From: Mycoplasmopsis felifaucium ATCC 43428
GTDB lineage: Bacteria > Bacillota_I > Bacilli_A > Mycoplasmatales > Metamycoplasmataceae
Direction of reading: 5' to 3'
Length of the DNA stretch: 49,922 bases
NCBI RefSeq assembly: GCF_000687775.1
Contig: NZ_JHXS01000005.1
Location: 1-49,922 of the forward strand
This document shows positions 40,320 to 49,922 of this stretch, in pieces. The notes beneath the pieces were generated by a model. It made no database searches and had not been told where the DNA came from. It worked only from the letters and a program-made list of their open reading frames with translations. The position numbers and the translations under genes were made by a program. Position 1 is the first letter of the stretch. The number at the start of each line of letters is the position of its first letter.

Positions 40320-42119
40320 ATGGATAAATCAAAAATCAGAAACTTTTCAATTATTGCACACATTGATCACGGTAAAAGTACACTAGCGGACAGAATTTTA
40401 GAATTAACAAATACCGTTAGCACACATGAAATGGATGATCAATTTTTAGATCAAATGGATCTTGAACGTGAAAGAGGAATAACAATAAAATTAAATGCAG
40501 TTCAAATAAAATATAAAGACTACATTTTTCACCTTATTGATACTCCAGGACACGTTGACTTTACATATGAAGTTTCTAGATCATTAGCAGCCACAGAAGG
40601 TGCCTTGTTATTAGTTGATGCTACACAAGGAATTGAAGCACAAACTCTTGCAAACGTTTATTTAGCATTAGAAAATAACCTAACAATTATTCCAATTATT
40701 AATAAAATTGATCTACCTAGTGCAGATATTCAAAGAACTAAAGATGAAATTGAAAGTGTTATTGGTCTGCCTTGTGATGATGCAATTTGTATAAGTGCAA
40801 AAACCGGATTAAACTGTGAACAAGTGCTTGATGCAATTGTAAAATATATTCCTGCGCCTGTCAAGGCTGATGATAATAAACCGCTTAAAGCTTTAATTTT
40901 TGACTCTTATTTCGATGAATATCGTGGAGTAGTTATGTTAATTAGAGTTTTTGAAGGAACCTTAAAAGTAGGGGACAAATTTAAGTTTATGTCTAATGAT
41001 GCTGAATATCATGTTATTGAATTAGGCGTTAGAAACCCTAAAGAAACTAAAAAGAAAGTTCTTGAAGCTGGTGAAGTTGGTTATGTAGCTGCTACAATTA
41101 GAGATGCTAAAGAAGTTCACGTCGGCGATACTATAACACTTGTAGATAATCCAGCAAAAGAAGCTCTTCCGGGCTATAAGAAAAAACAACCTGTTTTATT
41201 TACCGGATTTTATCCAATTGATACTAGAGACTATATGGAATTAAAAGAAAGCCTTGAAAAAATTTCTTTAAGTGATAGTTCTATAACTTGAGAACAAGAA
41301 ACATCTAAAGCGTTAGGATTTGGCTTTCGTGTAGGCTTTTTGGGAATGCTGCATATGGAAATAATCCAAGAAAGATTAAGTAGAGAATACAAAATTGGTA
41401 TTATTGCAACTAGTCCAACAGTAGAATATAAAGTATTTATGACAAACCATGAAGTCGAAATGATTTCTAATCCAAGTTTATTACCAGATAGAAACTATAT
41501 CGATCATATTGAAGAACCATATATTGAAGCAACCATAATTCTGCCTAATGAATATATTGGAAATATTATGGACTTATGTCAAAATAAACGAGGTATTTAT
41601 AAATTGCTTGAATATATTGATGATACAAGAAGTAAATTAGTATATGAGCTTCCTTTAGCTGAGATTGTTTTTGACTTCTTTGATAGAATGAAAAGTTTAA
41701 GTAAAGGTTATGCATCATTTGAATATGACTTAATAGGCTATAGAACAAGCGAATTAGTAAAAGTGGACATCTTGCTAAACGGCGATAAAATTGATGCTTT
41801 TAGCATTATTAGCCATAAAGATTCAGCTTATGAAAAGGCTAGAGATTTATGTGTCAGATTAAAAGAAGCTATTCCAAGACAAAACTTTGAAGTGCCTGTC
41901 CAGGCCGTAATCGGCGGAAAAGTTATCGCCCGCGAAACAATTAAGGCTTATAGAAAAGATGTTACACATAAGCTTCACGCCTCAGATTTAAGTAGATATA
42001 AAAAACTGCTTGAAAAACAAAAAGCTGGTAAGAAAAAAATGAAGATGCTTGGAACAGTTGAGGTGCCGCAGGAAGCTTTCCTAAACATCTTAAAAACTAA
42101 CATAAACGACAAAAAATAA
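40320..42119 (+). CDS. lepA: Elongation factor 4 (LepA)
   Basis: 599 residues, full length. Ribosome-bound GTPase that acts on stalled or newly assembled ribosomes. Domains in order: G domain with AHIDHGKST (13-21), [14 protein letters not shown] (switch I), [23 protein letters not shown] and SAKTG; beta-barrel domain II ([18 protein letters not shown]); EF-G-like domains with [19 protein letters not shown]; and the LepA-specific C-terminal domain with [27 protein letters not shown] and [22 protein letters not shown]. The ATG at 40320 follows AAGGTGG by five bases; an upstream in-frame GTG lies inside the ribosome site. The UGA near 41291 is Trp in SITWEQETS. Monocistronic. Confidence 0.98.
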
Positions 42120-42142
42120 TGGTCTTATCACCATTATTTTTT
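42111..42142. terminator. Bidirectional terminator, lepA / lspA
   Basis: AAAAAATAATGG-8 bases-CCATTATTTTTT, a 12-bp stem with its own A/T runs. It overlaps the ends of both convergent genes. Confidence 0.85.
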
Positions 42143-42851
42143 AACTAAATAATTTATCAATTCCCGATTTTTTATTTTCTTTTTCAATTTCATCTAAAAC
42201 TTTGGGATCAACAAAAAGTTCGTAAGCCATATTTTGATCATTAAGTTTTTCTTGCATTGAAGAATTTGATGATCTAAATAATAAATAAACAACCATTGTT
42301 ATAATTCCGCCAATTATAAAAGTGTCAGCAAAATTAAATACTCCTGTAGATCTGCCCATTCATCTGTCTATAAAAGGACTATAAATAATATCTTTAACAG
42401 TATTATTAAATCTCATTCTATCTATAAAGTTTCCAATATCGCCGGCGGCTATTCCTGCCACCAAGATGATTAAAACATGGTCTTCGATAAATAAAGGAAG
42501 TGATAGCATAATGATAAATAATAAAATGCTGATAACATGAATAATCATAAATCCAAAATCACCAAGATTTTTATTAGATAAAACAGTTACACCATGATGA
42601 TCAAGAGCTTTAAAACCTATTATGCCGAAATCATAACTTTTTCCACTTGCAACATCTTTTAAGAAGCTTTCCATAGAAGAATCTTCACCAAAAATGAAGT
42701 TTTTAGTAATCTGATCAATCAATAGAAGACAAACGAAAACAGCTATAAATAAGATGTATTTGAAAACAATAGATTTTCAATTTAATTTAATAGATTTAAT
42801 AAATACTTTAAGTTTATCTGTAAATGAAATATTGCTTTTCGATTCTTTCAT
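42141..42851 (-). CDS. lspA: Lipoprotein signal peptidase (signal peptidase II)
   Basis: 236 residues. Removes the signal peptide of diacylated prolipoproteins in the membrane. Visible: an N-terminal basic extension (MKESKSNISFTDKLKVFIKS) before TM1 (FKYILFIAVFVCLLLIDQIT), the conserved DQITK, TM2/TM3 around FGFMIIHVISILLFIIML and LIILVAGIAAGDIGNFIDRM (catalytic-side Asn-x2-Asp), and the second catalytic motif STGVFNFADTFIIGG, then TM4 and a soluble tail of about 40 residues. Longer than the usual 150-170 residues at both ends. UGA is Trp in NWKSIV and DRWMGR. It starts eight bases after the ileS stop; third gene of pyrG-ileS-lspA. Confidence 0.93.
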
Positions 42852-42859
42852 CGCAAATC

Positions 42860-45550
42860 CTAGTTAGGTTGATTTTCTTTCTCAAACTTATCAACCACTT
42901 TGTGACATAATGGACATAATTCATCCATAATTTGGCTCGGAATAAAATGATTTCAACATCTAAAACATTTTAATGAATCAAATTTTTCAACTTCAGTTGA
43001 ATCTGAAAATTCTACATATCCAACCATGAATAGTTGTTTAAGGTCAAGACCCATAATAAAATCGCTAGGTGTTTTAATTTTAACTTTAGCCTCATTTGTT
43101 CTATTAATTAAGCCGTCTTTAATTGCTTTTTCTAGATGTAAATTAATTTCATCTCTAAGATTAAAGAATTCATCTCATTGCTTAATAATGTTTGTATCAA
43201 AACCTTTTGGATATTCAATTGTTTCTAAATGAACACTTTCACATTTTTGGTTCTTATTGAAGTATTTATACGCATCCTCAGCTGTAGTAGGCAAAATTGG
43301 GGCAATAGCTTTAATTAAGAAGTCAGTAATTTCATAAATATTTAATAAAGTCATTTGTCTTTCTTTTGAGTCCTTTTCATAGACATATAAGACATCTTTA
43401 GAAATATTTAAGTAAAAACTTGATAATTCAACTACGTAATTATTTATTAATTTAATTGCACTTGAGAATTTATATTCATCGTATGCTGTATAAACTTGTT
43501 CCTTAATTTGTTCTAATTGATTTTTAATAAATTCGTGAACACCTGTTCTTTTTAAGCCTGGATTATAGGTGTAATCGTTTAAATTTCCTAGTAAGAATTT
43601 AATTGTATTTCTAATCTTACGATATGTTTCGCTATTTTGATTAATAATATCATCACCAATAGAAACATCATTAGTATATTCTGAATTAGCTACTCATAGT
43701 CTTAAAATATCAGCACCAGATTTTTTAATAACTTTTAAAGGATCAACAGTATTACCTTTTGATTTTGACATTTTTTCGCCTTTAGCATCAAGCACGAAAC
43801 CATGACTAACAATTTGTTTGTATGGTGCGTGCGAAGTATATGCAACGGAATTTATTAATGAAGAGTTAAATCAACCTCTATATTGATCGCTACCTTCAAG
43901 ATATAAATCGTATGGACTGGAAACCTTAGGATCAATTTCAACAGCTATTGATGTTGAACCAGAATCAAATCAAACATCCATAATATCCATTTCTTTTGTG
44001 AAACCTAAATTACGATATTCTTCAGGAAGCAACTCATCAGCTTCTTTTTCTCACCAAATATCAGTTCCAAATTGCTCAACTAAGTTAATCACATAGTCTA
44101 AAATTTCAGCGTTTACGACTGGTTTATTGTCTTTGTCGTAAAATACGATAATTGGAACCCCCCATGTTCTTTGGCGGCTGATAGTTCAATCATTTCTTTC
44201 ACTTATCATGATTGAAAGACGCTTTTTAGCTCATTCAGGATATGTATTAATGTTATCTAATTCACTTAATAATTCATGTTTTATTTTATCAATTGAAACG
44301 AATCACTGTGGAGTACCTCTAAATAAAATAGGCTGATGTGTTCTTCAGTCATGCGGGTATGAGTGTTTGATTTTATTTTTTGCCAATAAGGCATTTTTAG
44401 AGGTTAATTCGTCAAAAATTAATTCATTAGCTTTTTCATAAAATTGACCTTGATATTTACCGCCTTGTTCATTAATAATTCCATCATCTTCAACATGCAT
44501 TATCATTTCAAGTGAATTTTTATTTCCTATTTGAAAGTCATCTTCACCAAATAAAGGAGCAATATGAACTAAACCACTACCAGTTTCAAGTGTTACGTGG
44601 TGTCCAAAAACAACAGGGCAAATATTATTATTTATAACGCCTTTATATTTCATATTTACTAATTCAAGAGCACTAAAATCAGATGTTATCTTAGCATTTT
44701 CAAAATGACAAACTTCAACAACTTTGTCAAATAAATCTTTAGCAACTACATAACCTATACCATTAGATTCAAAACGACAATAAGTATATTTTTCACCAAC
44801 AGCAATTCCGGCGTTAGCCAAAAGCGTCCAAGGAGTAGTAGTTCAAATAATTAAATTATCTGCATTCTTGACTTTTTGTGATCCATTGTTATCAATAATT
44901 GGAAAAGCTACAAAAATAGAAGGTGATTCAATGTCTTTATATTCAACCTCAGCCTCAGCTAATGCTGTTTGGCTTGATGGTGATCAGTAAACTGGTTTCA
45001 AACCCTTATAAATAAGGCCTTCTAGTATCATTTTTTTGAATAATTTTAATTGAGCAGCTTCAAATTTTGGATCTTTAGTAACATAAATCTTTTTGAAATC
45101 AGTAAGCATTTGTAATTCTTTAAATTGTTTTATTTGTTGTTCAATTTGAGAATCGGCATAAGCAGATGCTCTTTTTCTTAATTCTAGTTTACTTAAATTT
45201 TTATAGTTAAGTTTTGCTTCTGATAGCATTTTGTGTTCAATTGGAAGACCGTGTGTATCTCAACCAGGAACATAAGGAGAATAAAAACCCCTAAGTGATT
45301 TATAACGTACAATGATATCTTTTAAAATTTTATTTAAAGCATGTCCAATATGGATGTTTCCATTTGCATATGGGGGACCATCATGCAATACAAAAGGTGT
45401 ATTATTTTCATTTTTCTTTAAAACTTTATTATATAAATCTATTTCTTCTCAAAACGCCCTAAATTGTGGTTCTTTAGTCACTAAATTAGCACGCATATCG
45501 AAGTTTGTTTTAGGCATATTTAAAGTTTTCTTTAAATCTTCTGCGTTCAT
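42860..45550 (-). CDS. ileS: Isoleucyl-tRNA synthetase
   Basis: 896 residues. Charges tRNA-Ile and edits misactivated valine. Visible: N-terminal [19 protein letters not shown] (HIGH at 67-70), the catalytic insertion with [14 protein letters not shown], the editing domain with the [12 protein letters not shown] and [25 protein letters not shown] region, the second class I signature [14 protein letters not shown], the anticodon-binding helical domain, and the C-terminal zinc finger CFRCWNHF...CPLCHKVV. Every Trp at key sites is UGA. The ATG at 45550 follows AAGGAG by five bases, and that site overlaps the pyrG stop, so ileS is cotranscribed with pyrG. No T-box leader is present. Confidence 0.97.
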
Positions 45551-45558
45551 ATTTCTCC

Positions 45559-47145
45559 TTATTTTGAACTGTTACATGCATCAATGAATGCATCAAATAT
45601 TTTATTAGATTTTAATACCCTAGTAGTAAATTCAGGGTGGTACTCTACAGCTAGATAGAATGGATGATTTTTAAGTTCACATGATTGTGGTACTTGCATT
45701 TGTGCATCATAAGAATTAAAGATTAAATCATCAAGAACAATGTTGTTTAAAAATTTTTCATTTAATTCAAATCTAATATTGTATCTTTCGCTGACTTCGT
45801 CTGTTTTATAAATATTTTGGATAATTGTATTATTAATTAATTTAATCGTATTTGAACCAATTTTTAATTGTTTATTAGCTGGTTTAAATAAACTATTTTC
45901 AGTAGTTTTTTTGTTGAATAAATCAATATTTAAATCATTTTGGTTTAATTTTATAACTGAATTAGCGACAGTGGCTAAAAAAGCGTCGTCATAAGCCAAA
46001 ACAGGAACATTAAGTACTTTAATTTGACCAATTAAATTAACCTTATCCATAAAGGTTTTATTATCGGTTGAACCAGGCAAAAGCATAATACCTTTGATCT
46101 TATTTTCATCAATAAAATCTTTTAAACTTGAATTTTTAAAGTCTTTAATGCTTTTAAAAATTAAGTTTAATTTAACATTTGCATAAACTGAAGAAATTTT
46201 AAGTGATGTAATTGTAGAAAGATATGCATCTTCAAGTGCTACATCCTCACCAAGCATCATTATATTTAATGAATTATTTTTTTCTTGATTATATTTATTT
46301 GTAAAGTTTACTCATGGTTTTAAAGCATCTTCGTCGATTTCTTTTTTAATACCAAAATGGTCATAAATAATACTTAATAAATCTTGTTTATATAAGTAAA
46401 TAGGAATTTCATAAACATTTGCTTTATCAGGTACGCTAATAACGTTTCTACTATTTAAAAATGATGCATTAGCAACTTTATTTATGATTGATTCGTCAAT
46501 TTCACCTTGAGATCTTAAAAGTAATAAATTAGGGTTAATTCCAAATGTTCTAAGCTCTGCAATTGAAAATTGAGATGGTTTTGATTTGTATTCTTTAGAA
46601 GCACTTAAATAAGGTACAAAGGCTATATGGTTGAAAAAGACTTGCTTAGGATGTTTTAAAGCGAATTGGCTAATAGCGTAAATATGAGCTCTACTTTCAA
46701 TATCTCCTACTGTTCCACCTATTTCAATAAGCATGAAGTCACATTTTTCTTTTTTAGCTGTTGATTCAATAATATTAATAATTTCATCAGTTACATGTGA
46801 CACAATTTGGATAGTTTTACCATTGTAATAGCCTTTAGCTTCTTTTTTAAAGATTTCGTTGTAAATTCTTCCGCTTGTGTAATTGCTATTTTTACTTAAA
46901 TCCACATCAATAAATCTTTCGTAGTGACCTAAATCAAGGTCGCATTTTCAGCCATCATTTGTAATGTAAACTTCTCCGTGCTCAATCGGTGATAATAAAC
47001 CTGGATCAATATTTAAATATGGATCCAGTTTTAAAGCGAAAACTTTAAATCCTTGCGATTTTAATAAGTTTCCTATACTCGCAGATGTAACTCCCTTTCC
47101 TAATCCAGAAAGCACACCTCCAGTTGTAAATATAAATTTAGTCAT
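45559..47145 (-). CDS. pyrG: CTP synthase with degenerate glutaminase domain
   Basis: 528 residues. Converts UTP to CTP. The N-terminal synthetase domain looks intact: [20 protein letters not shown] (P-loop), [45 protein letters not shown] and the [19 protein letters not shown] region. The C-terminal glutaminase domain is eroded: the nucleophile motif G-[IV]-C-[LF]-G-[ML]-Q is [14 protein letters not shown], with Asp (about residue 386) where Cys should be. GGTMRLG is missing and the oxyanion PGG(F) is PGSTDN, although EYHPEF keeps the His and Glu. It should therefore depend on free ammonia. First gene of pyrG-ileS-lspA, with GGAG before the ATG. Confidence 0.93.
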
Positions 47146-47178
47146 AATACTCCAAAAATAATTAAATAATATTATTTA

Positions 47179-47184
47179 ATTATA
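47179..47184 (-). promoter_or_regulatory. -10 box of the pyrG-ileS-lspA operon
   Basis: TATAAT on the minus strand, 33 bases before the pyrG ATG. It follows immediately after the T-run of the preceding terminator. Confidence 0.45.
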
Positions 47185-47192
47185 TAAAAAAA

Positions 47193-47216
47193 TAGCTATT
47201 TTTGACAGTATAGCTA
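47193..47216 (-). terminator. Terminator of the 47245 lipoprotein gene
   Basis: TAGCTAT-10 bases-ATAGCTA stem followed on the minus strand by TTTTTTTATATAA. Confidence 0.75.
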
Positions 47217-47244
47217 CAAAAAACTATTAAAAATTATTATTAAT

Positions 47245-47880
47245 TTATATAGAACTTGAATTGAATTTAAGCATTTCTTTTAAGTTGTTACCTAATTCAT
47301 TAACTATTGAAGCAGTAATATGGTTATGGTTCTTACTAATTGGTTTTAAAAACGTTACATCATAATTTGAGATATTAATATTTGAATAAATTTCATTATT
47401 ATTTTTATTTGATAACCTAAAAGTTATATTAAATTTAGTGAGCGTAGAAGGGTGTGAAATAACTCTTAATTCAATCTTTAAATTAGATTTTGCAGGAAAA
47501 TTATTTTCAACTTTAATTAAATTACGACCCCATAAATAATCCATTGTAAAATCTGTTAATTCTGGCTTTATATCTTTAATTCATGGGTATATTTTAAGTA
47601 ACGAACTATCTTTAGCAACTAGCTTATTAATCTTATTGATTTCTTCTTGCAATTGTACTTGATTTGGAAAACTCAATCTAAACATTCATAAGTCTAATTT
47701 AGCATTATCTTGGTCGTCAATAACATAATTGCTATCAAATTTAACCTTTGCTTTATCAATTATAAATTGGTCTAATTCAGGTGTTTTTTTGCACGAAACT
47801 GACAATGAAACAGGCAAAATAGTCAAAAGCAATGGAGAACCTATTTTAATGATTTTATTCATAATTTTATTATTTTTCAT
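47245..47880 (-). CDS. Small lipoprotein of unknown function, 211 aa
   Basis: Begins MKNNKIMNKIIKIG and has a lipoprotein signal (SPLLLTILPVSLSVSC, lipobox at Cys29), then KKTPELDQFI. The mature part of about 180 residues ends NNLKEMLKFNSSSI. It is predicted mixed alpha/beta with strands such as SNLKIELRVISHPSTLTKFNITFRL and NISNYDVTFL. No family recognised. The ATG at 47880 lies six bases after a TATAAT, so it looks leaderless; ATGs at 47949 and 47862 are in frame, and 47862 would still keep the signal. Monocistronic, between the tRNA cluster and pyrG. Confidence 0.75.
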
Positions 47881-47886
47881 AAGCAT

Positions 47887-47892
47887 ATTATA
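47887..47892 (-). promoter_or_regulatory. -10 box of the 47245 lipoprotein gene (leaderless type)
   Basis: TATAAT on the minus strand, six bases (ATGCTT) before the ATG at 47880. Confidence 0.4.
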
Positions 47893-47946
47893 TGCGTATT
47901 TTTTAAAAGTAAAAATAATAGGTAAGTAAAAAAGATATAAAAAAAT

Positions 47947-47961
47947 CACGTATTTAACGTG
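47947..47961 (-). terminator. Terminator of the tRNA cluster
   Basis: CACGT-TAAAT-ACGTG stem followed by ATTTTTTTATATC on the minus strand, 11 bases after the tRNA-Phe CCA. Confidence 0.75.
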
Positions 47962-47971
47962 TTCTTAATTA

Positions 47972-48047
47972 TGGTGGCCCCGGCCGGGATCGAACCAGCG
48001 ACACACAGAGCTTCAATCTGTTGCTCTACCAACTGAGCTACAGGGCC
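47972..48047 (-). tRNA. tRNA-Phe (GAA)
   Basis: 76 nt with encoded CCA. Acceptor GGCCCTG/CGGGGCC, anticodon loop TTGAAGC on stem ACAGA/TCTGT, T-loop TTCGATC. Last gene of the cluster. Confidence 0.97.
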
Positions 48048-48048
48048 A

Positions 48049-48125
48049 TGGCGGTCCAGACGGGAATTGAACCCGCGATCTCCTCCGTGACAGGGAGGCG
48101 TATTAAACCACTTTACCACTGGACC
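48049..48125 (-). tRNA. tRNA-Asp (GTC)
   Basis: 77 nt with encoded CCA. Acceptor GGTCCAG/CTGGACC, discriminator G, anticodon loop CTGTCAC on stem CCTCC/GGAGG, T-loop TTCAATT. One base from tRNA-Phe. Confidence 0.97.
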
Positions 48126-48129
48126 ATTT

Positions 48130-48205
48130 TGGTGGCGGAGACTGGACTCGAACCAGTGACCTCAAGGTTATGAGCCTTGCGAGATGCCAACTTCTCCACT
48201 CCGCG
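48130..48205 (-). tRNA. Initiator tRNA-fMet (CAT)
   Basis: 76 nt with encoded CCA. Acceptor CGCGGAG/CTCCGCC leaves a C1-C72 mismatch, the hallmark that allows formylation. Anticodon loop CTCATAA on stem CAAGG/CCTTG. Only two of the three canonical G-C pairs next to the loop are present; 29-41 is A-U. D-stem and T-loop (TTCGAGT) are normal. Confidence 0.93.
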
Positions 48206-48236
48206 ATATGTGAAGTTTGGTGTTCTATTGAACAAA

Positions 48237-48329
48237 TGGCGGGTGATGAGGGATTCGAACCCCCGCGGGCCGTGAAGCCCCTGCTAGTTTTCAAGACTAG
48301 TCCCTTCAGCCAGACTTGGGTAATCACCC
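48237..48329 (-). tRNA. tRNA-Ser (TGA)
   Basis: 93 nt with encoded CCA and the long variable arm typical of Ser. Acceptor GGGTGAT/ATCACCC, anticodon loop CTTGAAA on stem CTAGT/ACTAG, discriminator G. Confidence 0.96.
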
Positions 48330-48330
48330 T

Positions 48331-48406
48331 TGGTGGACCTAACTGGATTCGAACCAGTAGCCAACCGGTTATGAGCCGGTTGCTCTAACCGTTGAGCTAT
48401 AGGTCC
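48331..48406 (-). tRNA. tRNA-Ile (CAT, presumably lysidine-modified)
   Basis: 76 nt with encoded CCA. Acceptor GGACCTA/TAGGTCC, anticodon loop CTCATAA on ACCGG/CCGGT. The acceptor and loop resemble Firmicute tRNA-Ile2, and the position between Met and Ser matches the known mollicute cluster Pro-Ala-Met-Ile-Ser-fMet-Asp-Phe. It would need TilS to read AUA. An elongator Met identity is less likely because 48433-48509 fills that role. Confidence 0.8.
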
Positions 48407-48432
48407 TTCAGTTAGAATTTTATCCATATAAA

Positions 48433-48509
48433 TGGTAGCGTCGAAGAGAGTCGAACTCTTGACCTTTCGGGTATGAACCGAATGCTCTAACCAACTGAGC
48501 TACAACGCC
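48433..48509 (-). tRNA. Elongator tRNA-Met (CAT)
   Basis: 77 nt with encoded CCA. Acceptor GGCGTTG with GACGCT on the 3' side, anticodon loop TTCATAC on TTCGG/CCGAA, as in Firmicute elongator Met. T-loop TTCGACT. Confidence 0.9.
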
Positions 48510-48514
48510 ATAAA

Positions 48515-48591
48515 TGGTGGAGGATATGGGATTCGAACCCACCACCTCCTGCGTGCAAGGCAGGCGCTCTAGCCAAATGAGCTAATCCCCC
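48515..48591 (-). tRNA. tRNA-Ala (TGC)
   Basis: 77 nt with encoded CCA. Acceptor GGGGGAT/ATCCTCC with a G3-U70 wobble, the alanine identity element. Anticodon loop CTTGCAC on CCTGC/GCAGG. Confidence 0.97.
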
Positions 48592-48596
48592 ATAAA

Positions 48597-48673
48597 TGGT
48601 GAAGAAGACAGGATTTGAACCTGCGACCACTACGTCCCAAACGTAGCGCTCTGCCAAGCTGAGCTACTTCTCC
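48597..48673 (-). tRNA. tRNA-Pro (TGG)
   Basis: 77 nt with encoded CCA. Acceptor GGAGAAG/CTTCTTC (one G-U), anticodon loop TTTGGGA on CTACG/CGTAG. First gene of the cluster. Confidence 0.96.
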
Positions 48674-48697
48674 TGTTGTGCTTAAAAAAGCATATTA

Positions 48698-48703
48698 ATT
48701 ATA
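48698..48703 (-). promoter_or_regulatory. -10 box of the tRNA cluster
   Basis: TATAAT on the minus strand (context GTATTGTATAATTAATATG), about 25 bases before tRNA-Pro, with an A+T-rich, weak -35 region. Confidence 0.55.
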
Positions 48704-48891
48704 CAATACTTACAATTTAAATAAAACATTTTTTTAGCTTTTTTATATTTATTTTTTTGTAGCTAATTCAATAAATACTCTTATAGTATACATTATTTTC
48801 TTTAGTTTCATAAATATTATAAATTTTTTATTTATTTCACTATTTGATAGGCATTTTAGTAAAAAATATTACTTTAAAAATTATATAAAAA
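48704..48891. other. A+T-rich spacer between the rRNA terminator and the tRNA promoter
   Basis: About 190 bases of very A+T-rich sequence with no ORF and no 5S rRNA. It is presumably upstream promoter sequence for the tRNA cluster. I see nothing else in it. Confidence 0.6.
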
Positions 48892-48911
48892 AAGTACCCT
48901 TAATGGTACTT
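48892..48911 (-). terminator. Terminator of the rRNA operon
   Basis: AAGTACC-ATTAAG-GGTACTT stem followed by TTTTTATATAA on the minus strand, about 65 bases after the 23S 3' end and without an intervening 5S gene. Confidence 0.8.
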
Positions 48912-48960
48912 GTTCTCTGAAAACTGAATAGTAATTTTATATGTTTCATTGAAATGTCAT
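48911..48960 (-). other. 3' arm of the 23S processing stem (predicted)
   Basis: On the plus strand this reads TGTTCTCTGAAAACTGAATA, which is the well-known Firmicute/mollicute 16S-23S spacer motif (TTCTTTGAAAACT). Its presence as a complement after the 23S gene implies that it pairs with the spacer before 23S to form the long RNase III stalk. The 5' arm is outside the window. Confidence 0.55.
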
Positions 48961-48975
48961 AAAATAAACATCTCT

Positions 48976-49922
<947 letters not shown>

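Noticed and set aside
45540-45620. T-box riboswitch in front of ileS
   Set aside because: ileS starts eight bases after the pyrG stop; there is no leader to hold a T-box.
48103-48388. Protein-coding ORFs across the tRNA cluster
   Set aside because: They overlap perfect tRNA cloverleafs on both strands and have no ribosome site.
48331-48406. Third methionine tRNA
   Set aside because: Acceptor stem, anticodon loop and cluster position fit tRNA-Ile(CAU); the elongator Met gene is next to it.

Overview
The window comes from a mollicute of the Mycoplasma type, probably the hominis/synoviae/bovis branch (species not determined). The DNA is very A+T-rich and about 30 proteins read correctly only if UGA is tryptophan. 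Examples are the Gly-Val-Trp-Pro stretch of the M42 peptidases and the UGA codons inside secA, lepA, ftsY, topA and pyrG. Lipoprotein signals are typical, there are no cell-wall genes, and 23S rRNA is not followed by 5S. Genes broken by a standard-code reading are treated here as intact.

Layout. 1-1079: end-truncated type I restriction specificity gene (hsdS), minus strand. 1179-13623: minus-strand operon, read right to left, of a giant 3,698-residue GDSL/SGNH hydrolase with long helical repeats, an M42 aminopeptidase and the small membrane protein YneF. 13836-20866: voltage-sensor type K+ channel (-), an unknown membrane protein (+), a second M42 peptidase (-), an MgtA Mg2+ P-type ATPase (+) and another unknown membrane protein (+). 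20973-24309: phosphoglucomutase/phosphomannomutase (-), an ECF transporter S component and NusB (+), and a DUF2188 protein (-). 24596-26594: papain-like cysteine protease translationally coupled to a six-helix membrane protein (+). 26668-29202: secA (-).

29203-29800 is a 600-base non-coding stretch with a decayed ORF, several hairpins and a candidate operator. It leads into an M28-type peptidase lipoprotein (+, 29801-31423). Then come topA (-), ftsY-ylxM (+), a thermonuclease-like lipoprotein (-), an SF1 helicase with a C-terminal nuclease-like domain (-), a LicA/choline-kinase-like phosphotransferase (-) and lepA (+). The minus-strand operon pyrG-ileS-lspA follows, then a small lipoprotein, eight tRNA genes (transcribed Pro-Ala-Met-Ile(CAU)-Ser-fMet-Asp-Phe) and the 3' third of 23S rRNA, which runs off the right edge.

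How the genes fit together. Much of the window suits a wall-less parasite living on host material. Surface or secreted hydrolases (GDSL protein, M28 peptidase, thermonuclease) could release lipids, peptides and nucleotides, and two cytosolic M42 aminopeptidases would finish peptide breakdown. The ECF component, MgtA and the K+ channel handle vitamins and ions; SecA, FtsY and LspA export and mature lipoproteins. The most notable points are the giant repeat-bearing hydrolase, a CTP synthase whose glutaminase nucleophile is replaced by Asp, the 23S A2057 variant, a non-canonical initiator tRNA stem, frequent leaderless-type promoters, and a recurrent motif just outside terminators. No CRISPR array, cas gene, complete insertion sequence or prophage was seen.
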